A stretch of 37,504 nucleotides of DNA, taken from assembly GCA_944332265.1 (NCBI GenBank), contig CALVJQ010000015.1, forward strand, positions 1-37,504, read 5' to 3'. The DNA comes from an uncultured Bacilli bacterium (GTDB taxonomy: Bacteria; Bacillota_I; Bacilli_A; RF39; UBA660). Under the pieces are notes generated by a model. The model ran no database searches and was not told the origin of the DNA. It was given only the letters and a program-made list of their open reading frames with translations. This document shows, piece after piece, positions 1 through 8,015 of the stretch. The first letter of the stretch is position 1. Each line of letters begins with the position of its first letter. Position numbers and translations under genes: made by a program.

Positions 1-39
1 TTTTATTTGTTAAAAAAGTTTAATTAACTAAATAATCCA

Positions 40-48
40 TGCTATAAT
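40..48 (+). promoter_or_regulatory. Extended -10 promoter (TGcTATAAT)
   Basis: TG at 40-41, one base, then a perfect TATAAT at 43-48. No good -35 hexamer is at the right distance, which suits an extended -10 promoter. It lies 23 bases before the start codon at 72, with AGAGGAA as ribosome binding site. Confidence 0.65.
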
Positions 49-71
49 AAAGGCACGAAAAGAGGAATAAT

Positions 72-1040
72 ATGGAGCTTAAAAAAGATTTTGCCGAGCT
101 AATAACTAGTGCCCGAAAAAGTAAAAAAATGACTCAACAAGAGCTAAGTGCCTTAATAAATGTATCTGATAAAGCAATATCTAATTGGGAAACAGGTAAA
201 AATATTCCTGATTATGAAATATTAAAAAAACTAGAAAAAATTTTAGATATTTCCTTATTCAATGAGCCAAAAGAAAAAAGATACTTTAAATACTTGATTA
301 TTATTCCTCTAATATTCCTTATCATTCTTTTTATATATTTCATCTTTAATTATAATAAGGTTAATTACTACACAGTAACACTTGATAGTGAAGATTTTGT
401 CCTTTATGATAGTACAATTTTAAAAATCGATAAAGAATATATAATTGATTTATCATTTCTAGAAAACCTTTCTTTACCTTATCAACCTTCTTACAAAGTT
501 AGTTTATACTATTTAGATGGTAACAAAAAAAAGATTATAGCAGAAACTGATGATTTTAATAAAATTCATGTTCAAAAAGAATTGGATCGAAAACAAATAA
601 AAAATAATTTATATTTAAGTATAAGTTATAGAGATTATACTAATGAATACTATAATGAAGAAATAAAATTAAAACTAAAAAAAGTCTATTCAAATAGTAA
701 AATCTTAAATTCTTATAAACCCAATCTTTATCAAATTAACCAAAATAGTAAAAATTTATTAAAGAATAATAGCTATTTACCAATAAGTGATTATATATAT
801 ATTAAACAATATAATAATGATTACTATATATATAATGTAAAAGATAATATCTTTTATTATCGTGGAAGATACAATGAATATTTCTATTATGCAAAGATAA
901 TTAATAAAAAGAAATATTATACTATCTTAAAAGATAATGAAATAGTAGGTTATAAAACATCTAATAAATATTTTTATAACGAAAAAGAAGATTTTGTCCT
1001 TGGTAAATTAGACGAATACAATAAATTAATATACGAATAA
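72..1040 (+). CDS. Membrane-anchored XRE-family transcriptional regulator
   Basis: A 322-residue protein with an N-terminal Cro/C1-type helix-turn-helix at about residues 5-60 (MTQQELSALINVSDKAISNWE is the recognition pattern: QQELA-like turn, then SxxAISNWE). A single strongly hydrophobic helix follows at about 72-92, and then a Tyr/Asn/Lys-rich domain of about 225 residues that I do not recognise and that should lie outside the cell. The architecture suggests a one-component regulator sensing something at the membrane or outside. It has its own extended -10 promoter and a hairpin terminator directly after the stop, so it is a single-gene unit. The target is unknown; the neighbouring genes are cell-wall related, but the link is inference. 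Confidence 0.75.
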   Translation: MELKKDFAELITSARKSKKMTQQELSALINVSDKAISNWETGKNIPDYEILKKLEKILDISLFNEPKEKRYFKYLIIIPLIFLIILFIYFIFNYNKVNYYTVTLDSEDFVLYDSTILKIDKEYIIDLSFLENLSLPYQPSYKVSLYYLDGNKKKIIAETDDFNKIHVQKELDRKQIKNNLYLSISYRDYTNEYYNEEIKLKLKKVYSNSKILNSYKPNLYQINQNSKNLLKNNSYLPISDYIYIKQYNNDYYIYNVKDNIFYYRGRYNEYFYYAKIINKKKYYTILKDNEIVGYKTSNKYFYNEKEDFVLGKLDEYNKLIYE

Positions 1041-1064
1041 ACGAGTTATAAAAACTCGTTTTTT
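1039..1064 (+). terminator. Rho-independent terminator, probably bidirectional
   Basis: Nine-base stem AAACGAGTT (1039-1047) / AACTCGTTT (1053-1061) with a five-base loop, then a T run. It sits between two convergent genes; the plus-strand T run is clear and the minus-strand one weak. Confidence 0.8.
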
Positions 1065-1325
1065 CTATAGATAATTACTATATTTAATTTTTAGTTCTTT
1101 ATATAATTGCTTAATCTTTTCAAAATTCTCTACTGTATAATGACTACGATACTTTTCAATATCAAAAACTCCATGATTACCTAAAATAGTTTTCCAATTT
1201 TTTTTAATAAAAGCAAAAGAAAAATTAAGTTCATCATTACTTAAATTAATATTATTATTTAAAGCTAAATAATTTAAATCATTAATAGTTAAATTGTTTA
1301 TATATCTTTCAATTAAAATATACAT
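1065..1325 (-). CDS. Small DUF2624-like protein
   Basis: An 86-residue protein. Its pattern is an N-terminal 'NNLTINDLNYLALNNNINLS' helix pair and a later segment on motifs like FDIEKYR and a C-terminal helical FEKIKQLYKELK. It resembles the small DUF2624/YqfT group of Firmicutes (xINxITxxELLxYAxxxxIxLT...); this match is from memory of the family pattern, not a search. No signal peptide or membrane helix. The start is supported by AGGTGAT six bases upstream on the minus strand. It is convergent with the XRE regulator and divergent from the PBP gene. Function unknown. Confidence 0.6.
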   Translation of the reverse strand: MYILIERYINNLTINDLNYLALNNNINLSNDELNFSFAFIKKNWKTILGNHGVFDIEKYRSHYTVENFEKIKQLYKELKIKYSNYL

Positions 1326-1378
1326 GACATCACCTATAAATATTGTATGAATTGCTTTTTATTTTTAATACTAATAAT

Positions 1379-1385
1379 GGGTGAT
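1379..1385 (+). promoter_or_regulatory. RBS that decides the PBP start
   Basis: GGGTGAT ends three bases before ATG 1389. An in-frame upstream start at 1347 lacks any such site and would place a second hydrophobic run before the natural signal anchor, so 1389 is preferred. Confidence 0.6.
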
Positions 1386-1388
1386 ATT

Positions 1389-3290
1389 ATGAAAAAAATT
1401 TATTATTGCCTAATTACGATAATATATTTACTTATTATATCTCGTTATTTATATATTGCTTATTACAAACATGATTATTATTATGAAGAATATCTAAATG
1501 CAACCAATAAGATCGTATATGGATTAAATGCTCCTCGAGGTCGAATCCTCGATCGTAATGGAAAAGTTCTAGTAGATAACATTGGAACAAATACTATAGT
1601 TTTTCATAAATTAAAAAATATAGATACTAAAAAAATAGCTCATCTTTTAAATACAATAATTCCTAATATAAAAAAGGCAAGTATTGATGAACAAAAGAAA
1701 TATTATCTTACTTTTAATGAAACAGATAGTCTCCTAACAGAAAAAGAACAAGAATTATATAATAATCGAAAAATAAGTCAAGCAGAAGTAGAGGAGATAA
1801 AATTAGCAAGAATCGAACCACTACTAAACTATACAAATAAAGAGCAACAAGAAATACATCTTTATTATCTACTTAATAAAGGTTATATATATGATAGTAA
1901 AATAATAGCTAAAGATGTTTCTGATGAAATATGTGCTAAAATAAATATCTCCAATATAAGTGGTTTAACTTGTGAATATACTACTAAAAGAATATATTTA
2001 TATGATACTTTAAGCGATATATTAGGACGTACTGGTAATATAACAAAAGAAAATAAAGAATACTATTTAGCTAAAGGATATTCACTAAATGATACAGTAG
2101 GTCTTAGTTACTTAGAAAAACAATATGATGATTATTTAAGAGGAGAAAAAGCCAAATACTTAGTAAATGAAGATAATTCTTTAACTTTAATATCTAATTC
2201 TAAACCGGGTAATGATATATACCTTAGTATTGATATAGAACTTCAATTACAAATAAATGAAATCCTAAAAAAGAATTTAAACAAAGCTTCAAACTTAAAA
2301 AATACTAAATATTATAATAGTAGCTACGTTTTAGTAAGTAACCCTAATACGGGAGAAATAATAGCTAGTACAGGTCTTATGAAAGTAAAAGATGACTTTC
2401 ATGATATTACAACTAATATTTTAACTTCCTCTTTTACGATGGGGTCCGTTATAAAAGGAGCATCTCATACTGTTGGCTATCAAAATAATTTAATTGATAT
2501 CGGAACTAAAATAAATGACTCATGTATAAAACTATACCAAGTACCAACTAAATGCTCCTATAAAAGATTAGGATATATCGATGATATTACTGCTCTAAAG
2601 ACATCAAGTAATTATTATCAATTCTTAACTGCTATTAAACTTACAGGTAATAAATATAAATATAATATGAAGTTAGAAGTTGAAGAAAAAGATTTTAATA
2701 CTTATCGAGATACCTTTGCTGAATTCGGTCTAGGATCTAAAACTGGCATCGATTTAGAAAACGAATCTCTTGGTATAAAAGGCAAAACTATCGCCCCAGA
2801 CTTACTTTTAAATTTAAGTATAGGTCAGTATGATACCTATACACCATTACAATTATTAAATTATATTAATACCATTGCAACAAATGGTAAAAGATATTCT
2901 CTTCATTACTTAAAAGAAGTAAAAAACAAAGATAAAATAATATATGAATACCAACCTAATTTATTGAATATTGTCAAAAATAGTAATTTTAATCGTATTA
3001 AAGAAGGATTTAAAGAAGTATTATATTCTGGTACAGGAAGAGGATATACTGATACTTTATATAAACCAGCAGGTAAAACAGGTACCTCAGAAGTCGTTTA
3101 TAATAAAGATATTATTACTATAAACCAAACATATGCTATGTTTGCTCCTTATGATAATCCCCAATATTGTATAGTTGTAATAAGTCCTAATATTTCATAT
3201 AATAATGATTATGATAACTATATAGCTCCTATTAATCGTTATATTTCTAAAGAAGTTAGTAAACTAGTCTTTACATCATTAAATTCATAA
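1389..3290 (+). CDS. Class B penicillin-binding protein (PBP2-type transpeptidase)
   Basis: A 633-residue peptidoglycan DD-transpeptidase, cross-linking stem peptides outside the membrane. After a signal-anchor helix (about residues 4-26) comes the dimerisation/pedestal domain with the hallmark PRGRILDRNGKVL near residue 50. The transpeptidase domain follows, with all three catalytic motifs: S353-V-I-K356, S406-S-N408 and K563-T-G-T. No PASTA domain follows. It is the second class B PBP in the window (the other is at 9711, inside the division cluster), so this one may serve elongation or another stage; that split is inference. The gene appears to be monocistronic, divergent from the DUF2624-like gene. 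No clear terminator follows it before the rpmG promoter. Confidence 0.88.
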   Translation: MKKIYYCLITIIYLLIISRYLYIAYYKHDYYYEEYLNATNKIVYGLNAPRGRILDRNGKVLVDNIGTNTIVFHKLKNIDTKKIAHLLNTIIPNIKKASIDEQKKYYLTFNETDSLLTEKEQELYNNRKISQAEVEEIKLARIEPLLNYTNKEQQEIHLYYLLNKGYIYDSKIIAKDVSDEICAKINISNISGLTCEYTTKRIYLYDTLSDILGRTGNITKENKEYYLAKGYSLNDTVGLSYLEKQYDDYLRGEKAKYLVNEDNSLTLISNSKPGNDIYLSIDIELQLQINEILKKNLNKASNLKNTKYYNSSYVLVSNPNTGEIIASTGLMKVKDDFHDITTNILTSSFTMGSVIKGASHTVGYQNNLIDIGTKINDSCIKLYQVPTKCSYKRLGYIDDITALKTSSNYYQFLTAIKLTGNKYKYNMKLEVEEKDFNTYRDTFAEFGLGSKTGIDLENESLGIKGKTIAPDLLLNLSIGQYDTYTPLQLLNYINTIATNGKRYSLHYLKEVKNKDKIIYEYQPNLLNIVKNSNFNRIKEGFKEVLYSGTGRGYTDTLYKPAGKTGTSEVVYNKDIITINQTYAMFAPYDNPQYCIVVISPNISYNNDYDNYIAPINRYISKEVSKLVFTSLNS

Positions 3291-3330
3291 ATAATTTACC
3301 TATTTTAAGGCAAACTTCTAAAAATACTAT

Positions 3331-3358
3331 TTGAAAAATAAAAAATATATGATACAAT
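3331..3358 (+). promoter_or_regulatory. Promoter of rpmG-efp
   Basis: TTGAAA (3331-3336), 16-base spacer, TACAAT (3353-3358), with TG one base upstream of the -10. It lies 33 bases before the rpmG start, and AAGGAGG at 3374-3380 is the ribosome binding site. Confidence 0.7.
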
Positions 3359-3391
3359 AGGAACGGATTAAAAAAGGAGGGCAGTATTATC

Positions 3392-3556
3392 ATGGCAAAA
3401 AATGAAAATAGACCAAATATTACTCTAGTTTGTACAGAATGTAAACATGAAAATTATGTTACAAATAAAAACAAAAAAAATACTACTGAAAAACTAGAAC
3501 TTAAGAAATTTTGTAAATGGTGTAATAAGACAACTGTTCATAAAGAGAAAAAATAA
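3392..3556 (+). CDS. rpmG: 50S ribosomal protein L33 (zinc-ribbon form)
   Basis: A 54-residue basic protein beginning [17 protein letters not shown]. It has the L33 pattern: an N-terminal strand, a C-x-x-C pair (CTEC), a Lys/Asn-rich hairpin ending KLELKKF, and a second C-x-x-C pair (CKWC) followed by TTVHKEKK. The four cysteines mark the zinc-binding (C+) form, which Bacilli often carry alongside a cysteine-free paralogue used under zinc limitation; whether a paralogue exists here cannot be seen. The start is supported by AAGGAGG 11 bases upstream. It is 17 bases upstream of efp and probably co-transcribed with it. Confidence 0.93.
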   Translation: MAKNENRPNITLVCTECKHENYVTNKNKKNTTEKLELKKFCKWCNKTTVHKEKK

Positions 3557-3573
3557 TTTAAGAGGGTGTAAAA

Positions 3574-4140
3574 ATGAATGGCTTAATTAACATTAATGAT
3601 ATTAAAAATGGAATGACTATCATTTATGATGGTAAATTATATTTAGTTCAAAGTTTCTTACACGTAAAACCAGGTAAAGGTGCTGCTTTCATGAAAGTAA
3701 AAATGCGTAACTTAAAAACTGGAACTATTATTGAAGAAACAATAAATAGTAATGCCAAAGTTGAAAAAGCCCACGTTGATAAAAAGAAAATGTCTTATTT
3801 ATATAATAGTGGCAATGGTTATGTATTCATGGATAATGAAACATATGAACAGATTGAAATTACTGAAGATAAATTGGCTGATACTAAAAAATTCTTAAAA
3901 GAAAATCTTGAAGTTCAAATTGATTTTTATCAAGGCGAAATAATAGGGGTAACATTACCAGAAAAAATTGAATATGAAGTAGTAGAAACTACTGAAGCAG
4001 TTAAGGGTAATACAACTAATAATGCCCAAAAAGATGCAACATTAGAAAATGGTTATGTTGTAAAAGTACCATTATTCATTACTCAAGGTGAAAAAATAAT
4101 TGTATCAACTATAGACGGTAAATATTCAAGTAGAGCTTAA
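3574..4140 (+). CDS. efp: Translation elongation factor P
   Basis: A 188-residue EF-P, the usual length. It binds stalled ribosomes between P and E sites and promotes peptide-bond formation at polyproline stretches. The KOW-like first domain contains the exposed loop HVKPGKGAAF, with the tip lysine at residue 35; this is the position modified in other bacteria (lysyl, rhamnosyl or aminopentanol groups, depending on lineage). It continues with the conserved KVKMRNLKTG segment, and two OB domains follow, ending in TIDGKYSSRA as in the family. Follows rpmG closely, with an AGAGGGTG ribosome binding site, and ends in a hairpin terminator. Confidence 0.96.
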   Translation: MNGLININDIKNGMTIIYDGKLYLVQSFLHVKPGKGAAFMKVKMRNLKTGTIIEETINSNAKVEKAHVDKKKMSYLYNSGNGYVFMDNETYEQIEITEDKLADTKKFLKENLEVQIDFYQGEIIGVTLPEKIEYEVVETTEAVKGNTTNNAQKDATLENGYVVKVPLFITQGEKIIVSTIDGKYSSRA

Positions 4141-4155
4141 AAAAGCTCTTTTTAT
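4132..4155 (+). terminator. Terminator of rpmG-efp
   Basis: Stem AGAGCTT (4132-4138) / AAGCTCT (4143-4149), AAAA loop, then T run. The stem overlaps the efp stop codon. Confidence 0.85.
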
Positions 4156-4182
4156 TTTGATAACTTAAATAATTAACTTTTT

Positions 4183-4201
4183 TTGACATAAAAATTGTCA
4201 A
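4183..4201. promoter_or_regulatory. Inverted repeat TTGACA-N7-TGTCAA
   Basis: Perfect six-base arms (4183-4188 and 4196-4201) around seven A/T bases, in the 153-base gap before the hydrolase gene. The left arm is a perfect -35 hexamer, but the best -10 (TAAAAT, 4210-4215) would need a 21-base spacer. It could be an operator or a chance repeat. Confidence 0.35.
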
Positions 4202-4235
4202 TAAAATTTTAAAATAAGCTTTTATCTATATTATA

Positions 4236-4244
4236 TGCTAAAAT
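4236..4244 (+). promoter_or_regulatory. Extended -10 promoter (TGcTAAAAT)
   Basis: TG at 4236-4237 and TAAAAT at 4239-4244, 50 bases before the hydrolase start. It has the same form as the elements at 40-48 and 34721-34729. Confidence 0.5.
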
Positions 4245-4293
4245 ATATGTTATAAAGAGACCTAGGTTATCATAAAATGAATAAGGTGATTTT

Positions 4294-5022
4294 ATGTTTA
4301 AGTATAAAGATACATTAATTAATTATAAAGATTTCGGAAATAAAAAAGCTAGTCCTATTGTATACCTTCATGGTTGGGGACAAAACATCGAAATGATGGA
4401 ACCAATTGCTAAACCATTTATCGATACAAATCGTTTAATAATAATTGATTTACCCGGATTTGGTGCTTCTGAAGAACCTAAATATGCTTGGACTCTAGAT
4501 GATTATGTCGAAATGCTTCATTCATTATTAAAAGAATTAAAAATTACTAAACCCAATTTAATAGGACACTCCTTCGGTGGTAAAATAAGCCTTCTTTATG
4601 CTTCCAAATATCCAACTGAAAAACTTATTTTATTATCTAGTCCATTTAAAGTAAAAATAAAAAAACCATCTTTAAAAGTTCGAATCTTAAAAAAAGCTAA
4701 GAACATCCCAGGATTAGGTAAAATAGCCGAAAAAATGAAAAGACATCTTGGTTCAACTGATTATAAAAACGCTACTCCATTAATGCGTGACATCTTAGTT
4801 AAACATGTTAATACAGATTTATCACAATCAGCTGCTAAAATAAAATGTCCAACCTTCATTATTTGGGGTAGCAACGATGATGCAGTTCCTGTAAGCGATG
4901 CTTATGAATTAGAAAAACTAATCCCTAATAGTGGTCTAGAAGTTTATGAAGGATGTACTCATTATGCTTATCTAGAAAGACTCCAACAAACAATTGCTAT
5001 AATAAAAGCATTTATTAAATAA
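4294..5022 (+). CDS. Alpha/beta hydrolase
   Basis: A 242-residue soluble alpha/beta-hydrolase-fold protein. It has the oxyanion segment YLHGWGQN, the nucleophile elbow G-H-S93-F-G-G, an acid candidate in WGSNDDAVP (D195/D196) and the late histidine in CTHYAYLE (H223), so the Ser-Asp-His triad looks complete. A lid segment rich in Lys lies about residues 125-160. Substrate cannot be told from sequence; carboxylesterases, lipase-like and MhpC-like enzymes share this layout. The start has GGTGAT upstream. It stands 13 bases before the MurF-like gene, so it is probably in one operon with that and ddl. Confidence 0.85.
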   Translation: MFKYKDTLINYKDFGNKKASPIVYLHGWGQNIEMMEPIAKPFIDTNRLIIIDLPGFGASEEPKYAWTLDDYVEMLHSLLKELKITKPNLIGHSFGGKISLLYASKYPTEKLILLSSPFKVKIKKPSLKVRILKKAKNIPGLGKIAEKMKRHLGSTDYKNATPLMRDILVKHVNTDLSQSAAKIKCPTFIIWGSNDDAVPVSDAYELEKLIPNSGLEVYEGCTHYAYLERLQQTIAIIKAFIK

Positions 5023-5035
5023 GGAAGTGTGAAGT

Positions 5036-6649
5036 ATGAATATATTATTTTTAATTACCATTTTATTATATTTTATCCATCTTATTATAATAAGTCCTAA
5101 ATCACTACATATGCTTCAACAAAATCGCTATAATAGAGGTTATCGTTATATAAAATGGATAATAAAAAACTATAAAGAAAATTTTTTAAACGTTAATCTT
5201 TTATTTCTAATATTTATTTTAACATCATATCAAGAATCATTAAACAATATAAGTCCATATTTATTTATTGTTATTATAGTCTTTATTACCTACGTTTATA
5301 ATGAAAAACATCGTCATGATGCAGTAAAACTTCCTTTAAAATATACTGCTCGTATTAAACGTTTAATAATTACTATTGGGTTAATTTATTTAATACCATC
5401 TCTTATAATGTTTATTTCCTTTAATGAGGAATATCTAAGTATTTATTATTTAATATTAGGACTTCTTTCGTATTTTAATTTATTCATTGTTTTAATTGCT
5501 AATGTCCTAAATCGTCCTGTAGAAAAACTAGTTGGTAAGCATTTTGAAAATCAAGCCAAAAACAAATTAGCTAGTATGACTAATATGGAAGTAATAGGTA
5601 TCACTGGAAGTTATGGTAAAACCAGTACTAAAAATATAGTTTCTGATATTTTAAGTGTTAAATATAATGTATTTAAAACACCAGCTAACTATAATACTCC
5701 TTTTGGCTTAATGATTACTATCAATAATTATTTAGATAAATTTAATGATTACTTTATTGCTGAAATGGGTGCTTGTAAAAGAGGCGAAATTAAAGAATTA
5801 TGTGATTTAGTTCATCCTAAATACGGAATATTAACACGTATTGGACTAGCTCATTTAGAAACTTTTGGCTCAGAAGAAAATATTCAAAAAACTAAGTTTG
5901 AATTAATTGAGTCATTGCCAGAAGATGGTATAGGTATTTTAAATGGTGATGATGAAAAACAACTTAATTATGAAATAAAAAACAATTGTCAGATTCTTTG
6001 GATTGGCATCGATAACCATAATGTTGATTGCTATGCTAAAGACATTGAACTAACCTATAAAGGTACTAAATTTACTTGCGTTTTCAAAGATGAAAAAGAA
6101 TATTCTTTTGAAACTAAATTATTAGGTCGAAATAATATATACAACATTTTAGGTGGTATTCTTCTTGGTCGTAAATTAGGTATTAGTATATCTAATTTAC
6201 AAAAGGCAGTTAAAACAATCTCCCCAATCGAACATCGTTTATCAATGACTAAATATTATGATATTAATATTATTGATGATGCTTATAATTCAAATCCAAT
6301 GGGTTGTAAAATGGCTCTAGAGGTTCTTAAAATGATGCCTGGTAAACATATAATTGTAACCCCTGGAATGATTGAAGTAGGTAAAAAAGAATACGAAGTT
6401 AATAAAGAGTTTGGTCGCGAAATAGCCTTAAATACAGATGAAGTAATTTTAATTGGTGAAGAAAAAACGAAACCTATATACGAAGGTTTAATGGAAAAAA
6501 ATTATCCTCAAGATAAAATACATGTTTTAAATGATGTAATGCAAGCATTTCCTTTGATGCTAGAATTACGTGACAAAGAAACTTATGTCTTATTAGAAAA
6601 TGACTTACCAGATACATTTAATGAAAAAATAAGGAGTGATAAAAAATGA
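5036..6649 (+). CDS. murF: MurF-like Mur ligase with N-terminal membrane domain
   Basis: A 537-residue protein. Residues 1 to about 165 hold about five membrane helices. The ATP-binding Mur ligase central domain follows, with P-loop G188-ITGSYGK195-TST, then the metal-binding segment MGACKRGEI, the GIGILNGDD strand, and the C-terminal ligase domain (EHRLS, IDDAYNSNP). Soluble MurF normally begins with a UDP-substrate-binding domain; here that is replaced by membrane helices. A MurF role (adding D-Ala-D-Ala to UDP-MurNAc-tripeptide) is inferred from the adjacent D-Ala-D-Ala ligase, whose start codon overlaps the end of this gene (ATGA). Alternatives are other Mur-ligase-fold enzymes such as MurT-like amidotransferase partners. 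Confidence 0.75.
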   Translation: MNILFLITILLYFIHLIIISPKSLHMLQQNRYNRGYRYIKWIIKNYKENFLNVNLLFLIFILTSYQESLNNISPYLFIVIIVFITYVYNEKHRHDAVKLPLKYTARIKRLIITIGLIYLIPSLIMFISFNEEYLSIYYLILGLLSYFNLFIVLIANVLNRPVEKLVGKHFENQAKNKLASMTNMEVIGITGSYGKTSTKNIVSDILSVKYNVFKTPANYNTPFGLMITINNYLDKFNDYFIAEMGACKRGEIKELCDLVHPKYGILTRIGLAHLETFGSEENIQKTKFELIESLPEDGIGILNGDDEKQLNYEIKNNCQILWIGIDNHNVDCYAKDIELTYKGTKFTCVFKDEKEYSFETKLLGRNNIYNILGGILLGRKLGISISNLQKAVKTISPIEHRLSMTKYYDINIIDDAYNSNPMGCKMALEVLKMMPGKHIIVTPGMIEVGKKEYEVNKEFGREIALNTDEVILIGEEKTKPIYEGLMEKNYPQDKIHVLNDVMQAFPLMLELRDKETYVLLENDLPDTFNEKIRSDKK

Positions 6650-7851
6650 TAAAAGTTGGTGTAATATTTGGTGGAGAATCAGTTGAACATGAAGTAAGTA
6701 TTATTACTGCTGTTCAAGCTATGAACTATATGGATCAAAAAAAATATGAAATAGTTCCTATTTATATTAGTAAAGATCGTAATTGGTATACAGGAGAATC
6801 TTTAAGAGAAATGTCTACTTATAAAGACCTATCCTTAGTACCTACATTAGCTAAAGAAGTTACTTTAACTAAAAAAGATGATGAATTTATTCTTCAAAAG
6901 AAAAATGGCTTATTTAAAGGAACTGTAGAAACAATTGATGTTGCTTTTCCAATTGTTCATGGTAAAGGAGTAGAAGATGGATCATTATCTGGTTATCTAG
7001 AAACTCTAGGTATTCCTTATGTTGGTCCATCAATGTTAGGAGCAGCCATCGGTCAAGATAAAGTAGTTCAAAAACAAGTTATGCAAGCTTCTAATATTCC
7101 AGTAGTTAATTATACATGGTTCTATGATTATGAATATCAAAGTGATGAAGAAAATATCATAAAAGAAATCAAAAAATTAAGTTATCCTGTTATTGTTAAA
7201 CCAGCTCGTTTAGGTAGTAGTGTAGGAATTGCTGTTGCTAAGAGTGATGAACAACTTAAAGAAGCTATTGAAGAAGCTATTAAATATGACGAAAAAATTG
7301 TTGTTGAAGCAATGGTTAAAAACCTAAAAGAAGTTGATTGTGCTGTTGTTGGTAACTACCAAGATATGGAATGCTCCCTAATCGGTGAAATGCTTACCGA
7401 CAATGATTTTCTAACTTTCGAAGATAAATATATTGGCGAAGGTGGTAAAGGTGGCAAAAAAGGAAGTGCTAAAAATCAAAATAGTGGTAAATTAGCTACA
7501 AGTGGTTTTAAAATTCCAGCTGAATTAGATAAAGAAATCGAAGAACAAATATATAAATATTCTAAAGAAGCTTTTAGATGCCTAAATCTAAGTGGCGTAA
7601 CTAGATTTGATTTTCTAGTAGATACTAAAGCCAAAAAGGTTTATGTTAATGAACCAAATACTATACCTGGTTGCTTAGCTTTCTTCTTCTATACTCCAAA
7701 AGGAAAAAAATACACAAAATTACTAGACGAAATGATAACTTCAGCTATTAAAGAATACAAATCTTCAAAGAAAAAGGTTACTAGTTTTGAATCAAATGTT
7801 TTAAGTACTTATGATGGTTCAAAAGGTGCTAAAGGAAAAATGCAACCATAA
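6646..7851 (+). CDS. ddl: D-alanine--D-alanine ligase
   Basis: A 401-residue ATP-grasp ligase joining two D-alanines for peptidoglycan precursors. It opens with the family signature GVIFGGESVEHEVSIITA, followed by FPIVHGKGVEDGSL. The ATP-grasp lysine segment is VIVKPARLGSSVGIA, and the metal/substrate site is VNEPNTIPG (consensus usually EVNT). A Gly/Lys-rich insert (about residues 265-285, GEGGKGGKKG...) sits in the omega-loop region before KIPAEL; comparable inserts occur in clostridial Ddl. About 30 C-terminal residues extend beyond the usual end and are basic and low-complexity. Translationally coupled to the MurF-like gene by a four-base overlap. Confidence 0.93.
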   Translation: MIKVGVIFGGESVEHEVSIITAVQAMNYMDQKKYEIVPIYISKDRNWYTGESLREMSTYKDLSLVPTLAKEVTLTKKDDEFILQKKNGLFKGTVETIDVAFPIVHGKGVEDGSLSGYLETLGIPYVGPSMLGAAIGQDKVVQKQVMQASNIPVVNYTWFYDYEYQSDEENIIKEIKKLSYPVIVKPARLGSSVGIAVAKSDEQLKEAIEEAIKYDEKIVVEAMVKNLKEVDCAVVGNYQDMECSLIGEMLTDNDFLTFEDKYIGEGGKGGKKGSAKNQNSGKLATSGFKIPAELDKEIEEQIYKYSKEAFRCLNLSGVTRFDFLVDTKAKKVYVNEPNTIPGCLAFFFYTPKGKKYTKLLDEMITSAIKEYKSSKKKVTSFESNVLSTYDGSKGAKGKMQP

Positions 7852-7873
7852 GACTCTTAGGAGTCTTTTTTAG
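7850..7873 (+). terminator. Terminator of the hydrolase-murF-ddl operon
   Basis: Stem AAGACTC (7850-7856) / GAGTCTT (7861-7867), TTAG loop, T run to 7871. Confidence 0.88.
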
Positions 7874-7877
7874 TCTT

Positions 7878-7925
7878 AATCTAAAATGCCAATTTGACGT
7901 AAATTGACATTTTAGATTTTTTTAT
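7878..7925 (+). terminator. Second, longer tandem hairpin before mraZ
   Basis: Arms 7878-7895 and 7901-7918 pair over 18 positions with one mismatch (C7889/A7907), five-base loop GACGT, then a run of seven T. It looks like a strong intrinsic terminator stacked behind the first. It could also be a distinct hairpin insulating or regulating the mraZ region. Confidence 0.75.
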
Positions 7926-7940
7926 TACCCGAAAAATCAT

Positions 7941-7971
7941 TTACAAAATACCATTATTAAAGTATTATGAT
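7941..7971 (+). promoter_or_regulatory. Promoter of the mraZ operon
   Basis: TTACAA (7941-7946) with TATTAT (7963-7968, 16-base spacer) or TATGAT (7966-7971, 19-base spacer). Transcription would begin at about 7975-7980, immediately at the first MraZ box. Confidence 0.55.
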
Positions 7972-7979
7972 TATAGACA

Positions 7980-8003
7980 GTGGTACATTGTGGAGGAAAG
8001 TGG
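7980..8003 (+). promoter_or_regulatory. MraZ operator: three GTGG boxes at 10-bp steps
   Basis: GTGG at 7980, 7990 and 8000, exactly one helical turn apart. MraZ proteins are known to autoregulate through short tandem G-rich repeats of this spacing (TGGGN-N5 in Escherichia coli, AAAGTGG-type in mycoplasmas). The third box is preceded by AAA and continues into GGGGGA, which also serves as the mraZ ribosome binding site. The array lies in the leader, 12 bases or fewer from the start codon at its downstream edge. Confidence 0.8.
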
Positions 8004-8015
8004 GGGATTTTAAAA

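Noticed and set aside
1347..1388. Upstream start for the first PBP
   Set aside because: No ribosome binding site, and it would add a second hydrophobic stretch; GGGTGAT before 1389 fits better.
7980..8015. GTG start that would extend mraZ by 12 residues
   Set aside because: It lies inside the GTGG operator array, has no ribosome binding site, and the family begins MFMGEY at 8016.
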